The notes under the pieces: generated by a model
What the model saw: only the letters and a program-made list of their open reading frames with translations
Databases searched by the model: none
Told to the model about the DNA's origin: nothing
Made by a program: the position numbers and the translations under genes
DNA from: an uncultured Acidobacteriia bacterium
GTDB lineage: Bacteria; Acidobacteriota; Terriglobia; Bryobacterales; Bryobacteraceae
DNA length: 64,000 nt
Assembly: GCA_903909435.1 (NCBI GenBank)
Contig: CAIVVT010000230.1
Coordinates: 26,180-90,179, forward strand
Reading direction: 5' to 3'
Part shown: positions 61,029 through 64,000 of the stretch, one piece after another
Position numbering within the stretch: the first letter of the stretch is position 1
Layout: each line of letters starts with the position of its first letter

Positions 61029-63047
61029 TCAGTCGGGCTCCGTCACGGGTTGCGAGGACACTTCGCCAAACGGCCGGGGCTCGCGTAGAGCTTTCAGGCG
61101 GTCGCGGAACTGTGCGGCCGTTTCAAAGTCGAAGTTCTTGGCGGCCTCACGCATTTTGCGTTCCAGATCCTCCATCATCGTCGCGCGTTGTTCGGGCGTG
61201 AGTTCGTTCAGGCCCGCGGCGTCGGCTAGTTCAGGAGTGACGTAATCCGCCTCGGCAATCTTAATCAGGTTCGAGTCAATCGCCTTGACGATGGTCATGG
61301 GCGTGATCCCGTTTTCCTCGTTGTAGGCGACTTGCGTGCGCCGGCGACGATCAGTTTCGCTAATAGCACGCCGCATGGAGTCGGTCATCACGTCGGCATA
61401 CAGGATCGCGATGCCGTTCACATTGCGCGCGGCGCGCCCAATGGTCTGGATCAGCGATCCGGTGGAGCGCAGGAAGCCCTCCTTATCGGCGTCGAGGATC
61501 GCCACTAGCGTCACTTCCGGCAGGTCCAAACCCTCGCGTAGCAGGTTTACGCCGATCAACACGTCGATTTCGCCCCGCCGCAAGTCGCGCAGGATCTTCA
61601 CGCGGTCGAGCGTCGAAACCTCGGAGTGCATGTAGCTGCACTTCACGCCCAGCTCCGAGTAATACTCCTGCAAGTCTTCGGCCATGCGCTTGGTGAGCGT
61701 GGTGATCAGCACCCGCTCGTTGCGCTCCGCGCGTTTGCGGATCTCACCCAGCAGGTCGTCCACCTGGCCGCGGATCGGCCGGACCTCGACGGGCGGATCG
61801 ACAAGGCCCGTGGGCCGAATGATCTGTTCCACCACCACGCCGCCGGTCTTCTTCAGCTCGAATGGGCCCGGCGTGGCCGAGACGTAGGTGGTCTGGTGGA
61901 TGCGATTCTCGAACTCTTCAAAGGTCAGAGGCCGGTTGTCGAGCGCCGACGGCATCCGGAAGCCGAAATTCACCAGCGTCTCTTTGCGCGAGCGATCGCC
62001 GTGGTACATGCCGCCGATTTGCGGCACCGTCTGGTGAGATTCGTCGATAAAGAGCAGGGCGTCGGCCGGCAGGTAGTCGAGCAGCGTCGGGGGCGGCTCG
62101 CCCGGCAGTCGCGACGTGAAATGGCGAGAGTAGTTCTCGACGCCGTGGCAATAGCCCACGGTCCGCATCATTTCGAGGTCGAACTGCGTGCGCTGCCAGA
62201 TGCGTTGCGCCTCGATGTGCTTGCCCTGTGAGGTTAGTTCCTTGTGCCACCACTGGAGCTCGGCTTCGATGGAGTGCATCGCCTGCTCCTTGGTGTCGTT
62301 GCTCATCACGTAGTGCGATTTCGGGTAGATGGGCAGGCGCTGGTAGGTCTGGCGCACCTGGCCGGTCAGCGGGTCTACCTGCGAAAGCGCGTCGATCTCG
62401 TCGCCCCACAGTTCCACACGATAGGCGTTGTCGTCGTAGGTCGGATAAATGTCGATGACGTCGCCGCGTACCCGAAACGTCCCGCGCTGGAAATCCCCGT
62501 CGTTGCGGTCATAGAGGATCTCAACCAGTCGCCGGGTAATCTGCTCGCGCGAGATCTTCTGGCCCTTTTCGAGCATCATCAACATGCCGTAGTACGCCTC
62601 TGGCGAGCCCAGACCGTAGATACAGGAGACCGACGAGATGATCACGCAGTCGCGCCGCTCAAACAGGCTGCGCGTGGCCGAAAGGCGCAGTTTGTCGAGC
62701 TCGGCGTTGGTGGTGGCTTCCTTCTCGATGTATAGGTCGGAGGCTGGCACGTAGGCTTCGGGCTGGTAGTAGTCGTAGTAGCTGACGAAGTACTCCACCG
62801 CGTTGTGGGGAAAGAAGTTCTTGAACTCCTGGTAGAGCTGCGCGGCCAGGATCTTGTTGTGCGCCATGATCAGCGCCGGGCGATCCAGCTCCTCGATGAT
62901 CTTGGCCATCGTGAAAGTCTTGCCCGAGCCGGTGACGCCCAGCAGGACCTGGTGCTGTTCGCCTTGCTGGATGCCCCGGATGAGTTGACTGATCGCCTCG
63001 CCCTGATCCCCACGAGGCTGATAGTCGATGCCGAGCCGGAAACTCAT
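61029..63047 (-). CDS. uvrB: Excinuclease ABC subunit B (UvrB)
   Basis: 672 residues. Walker A GVTGSGKT (37-44), damage-inserting hairpin [19 protein letters not shown]-like motif IDESHQT, helicase motif [33 protein letters not shown], and a C-terminal UVR domain ([28 protein letters not shown]) that binds UvrC. It works in nucleotide excision repair. It starts 11 bases after the BrkB-family gene ends, so they may be cotranscribed. Confidence 0.98.
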   Translation of the reverse strand: MSFRLGIDYQPRGDQGEAISQLIRGIQQGEQHQVLLGVTGSGKTFTMAKIIEELDRPALIMAHNKILAAQLYQEFKNFFPHNAVEYFVSYYDYYQPEAYVPASDLYIEKEATTNAELDKLRLSATRSLFERRDCVIISSVSCIYGLGSPEAYYGMLMMLEKGQKISREQITRRLVEILYDRNDGDFQRGTFRVRGDVIDIYPTYDDNAYRVELWGDEIDALSQVDPLTGQVRQTYQRLPIYPKSHYVMSNDTKEQAMHSIEAELQWWHKELTSQGKHIEAQRIWQRTQFDLEMMRTVGYCHGVENYSRHFTSRLPGEPPPTLLDYLPADALLFIDESHQTVPQIGGMYHGDRSRKETLVNFGFRMPSALDNRPLTFEEFENRIHQTTYVSATPGPFELKKTGGVVVEQIIRPTGLVDPPVEVRPIRGQVDDLLGEIRKRAERNERVLITTLTKRMAEDLQEYYSELGVKCSYMHSEVSTLDRVKILRDLRRGEIDVLIGVNLLREGLDLPEVTLVAILDADKEGFLRSTGSLIQTIGRAARNVNGIAILYADVMTDSMRRAISETDRRRRTQVAYNEENGITPMTIVKAIDSNLIKIAEADYVTPELADAAGLNELTPEQRATMMEDLERKMREAAKNFDFETAAQFRDRLKALREPRPFGEVSSQPVTEPD

Positions 63048-63058
63048 AGTCTTTCAGT

Positions 63059-63970
63059 TTAGCGGCGTGCCGAGCGGTCGAGTGCCGCGTTGAATTCGCA
63101 GCCGCCCATCGCTACCAGCGCCAGCAGGTACATCCAGACCAGGAAAGCGATCACCGCCCCGACCGAACCGTACAGCTGGCTGTAATTCGCCACGTTGCGC
63201 ACGTACCAGGTGAAGCATTGCGTCAGCAGCAACCACAGCAGGGTTGCGAGCGCAGTGCCGGGCCACAACCTGCGGTGCCCCTTGACGTCAGGTCCCAGCC
63301 AGTAGAGCATCAGCGTCACCAGACCCACGCAGGAAAACGCTACGAAATAGCGGGCCAGCCTGCCGATCAACCGTATGCCCGGGCCCAGAATACCGTCGTT
63401 ACCGCCAACGCCCAGCCACTTCATCACGCTCGTCTCGGCTCGGTCGCCCTGAATCAGCAGCACCGTCACCCCCACGGCTGGGGCCAGCGAGAGCACCACC
63501 AGCGCAATCGCGATCAGCCGTTGATGCACGATGCCGCGCGTGTTGTTGGTCTGGTAGGCGCGCTGGAACGCCTCCATCAGGCTCGCCATCACGCCTGACG
63601 CGGCCCATAGGGAAAGGCAGATTGCCGCTACGCGCAGCGAGGTGCGGTGCTTGCTGTGCTCGTACAGCCAGGTGCGCAGGAACTGCTCGACTTCGGGTGG
63701 GGTGAACTCAAACAACAGCGTGGAGATGCGCCGCGCCACATTGGCCGCGTCGGCTTCCACCAGCGCCGCAGTCGTGAAGGTGAGGACCGGGAAGAAGCTC
63801 AGCAGGGCCGAGTAGGCCGCTCCCTTGGCCGAACCCAGCGCTCCGTGGCTGTAGATCCCGACGGGTATGTAGCCCAGGGCAGCCAGATAGCGGTTATGTT
63901 TCAAGCTCCCCCCATTTCTCAGTTTCCGCCCAACCCGTGCGCTCTCCGTATTATCCACCGTGTTCGCCAC
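63059..63970 (-). CDS. YihY/BrkB-family membrane protein
   Basis: 303 residues with about six membrane helices. The pattern [137 protein letters not shown] is the YihY/BrkB signature. Function is unclear; it was once misnamed RNase BN. The start appears to be GTG at 63970, directly next to a dispersed repeat copy, so a start further inside cannot be ruled out. Confidence 0.88.
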   Translation of the reverse strand: MANTVDNTESARVGRKLRNGGSLKHNRYLAALGYIPVGIYSHGALGSAKGAAYSALLSFFPVLTFTTAALVEADAANVARRISTLLFEFTPPEVEQFLRTWLYEHSKHRTSLRVAAICLSLWAASGVMASLMEAFQRAYQTNNTRGIVHQRLIAIALVVLSLAPAVGVTVLLIQGDRAETSVMKWLGVGGNDGILGPGIRLIGRLARYFVAFSCVGLVTLMLYWLGPDVKGHRRLWPGTALATLLWLLLTQCFTWYVRNVANYSQLYGSVGAVIAFLVWMYLLALVAMGGCEFNAALDRSARR

Positions 63971-64000
63971 CGGAAATCCACCGCACCCTCACGGTCGCGG
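63966..64000. repeat. Dispersed intergenic repeat, copy 3 (clipped by window edge)
   Basis: Read on the minus strand this edge segment is CCGCGACCGTGAGGG followed by GCGGTGGATT, matching copies 1 and 2. Its position touches the BrkB start codon, so the repeat may provide part of its 5' leader. Confidence 0.5.

Noticed and set aside
1..64000. tRNA, rRNA, CRISPR or prophage/transposase genes
   Set aside because: No tRNA-like cloverleaf with a TpsiC box, no regular spaced direct repeats and no transposase or integrase motifs were seen.

Overview
The window is a 64-kb chromosomal piece of a high-GC bacterium, most likely an acidobacterium of the Solibacteres/Bryobacterales type. This placement is inferred from several things seen together: a very long secreted protein with the Solibacter-type TIGR03437 C-terminal domain, an ASPIC/UnbV protein fragment, three Tat-exported Gfo/Idh/MocA oxidoreductases near DUF1080 and DUF4832 proteins, and large secreted proteins throughout. 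No rRNA, tRNA, CRISPR array, insertion sequence or prophage gene was seen.

Layout. 1-7.7 kb (+): a tightly packed operon made of the end of an ASPIC/UnbV protein, a ten-haem-motif cytochrome/beta-propeller fusion, a secreted sensor-type propeller, two exported solute-binding proteins with no permease, and a RidA-family protein. 8.1-13.8 kb: a small beta-barrel protein, the giant TIGR03437 protein, and a LacI regulator preceded by a possible coupled leader ORF. 13.8-24.6 kb: housekeeping genes (mltG-ruvX, dipeptidyl peptidase IV, a membrane/thioredoxin-fold fusion, glmU-yvcK-TPR protein), a FecR-like Gly-rich protein and a cyclase-family hydrolase.

24.9-38.2 kb (-): the centrepiece, a 14-gene respiratory operon. 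It starts with an Rrf2 Fe-S regulator that has a recognisable promoter and operator-like repeats, then ccoS, a Rieske protein, a fused b6/subunit-IV cytochrome b, a seven-haem cytochrome c, ccoN, ccoO, small membrane proteins, a GltD-like Fe-S flavoprotein, a DsbD-like/TauE-type membrane protein, ccoG, another small membrane protein and ccoI. No ccoP and no cytochrome c1/f is present. The heptahaem cytochrome lies between the quinol oxidase genes and the terminal oxidase genes and may link them.

38.3-42.6 kb: clan GH-A glycosidase, Gfo/Idh/MocA protein, pepA. 42.8-49.7 kb (+): a signalling operon coupling a TonB-dependent receptor, a YfiR-type periplasmic protein, a CHASE8-type histidine kinase, a lone receiver and a REC-PAS-GGDEF-EAL protein, i.e. 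an outer-membrane-to-c-di-GMP pathway. 49.7-64 kb: an RRM RNA-binding protein, DUF1080 and VOC proteins, a group II truncated haemoglobin, two more Gfo/Idh/MocA proteins, a DUF4832 protein, an ornithine cyclodeaminase-family protein, aceE, uvrB and a BrkB-family membrane protein. Two kinds of intergenic repeat occur: a short dispersed motif in at least three places, and a cloverleaf-like inverted repeat upstream of aceE.
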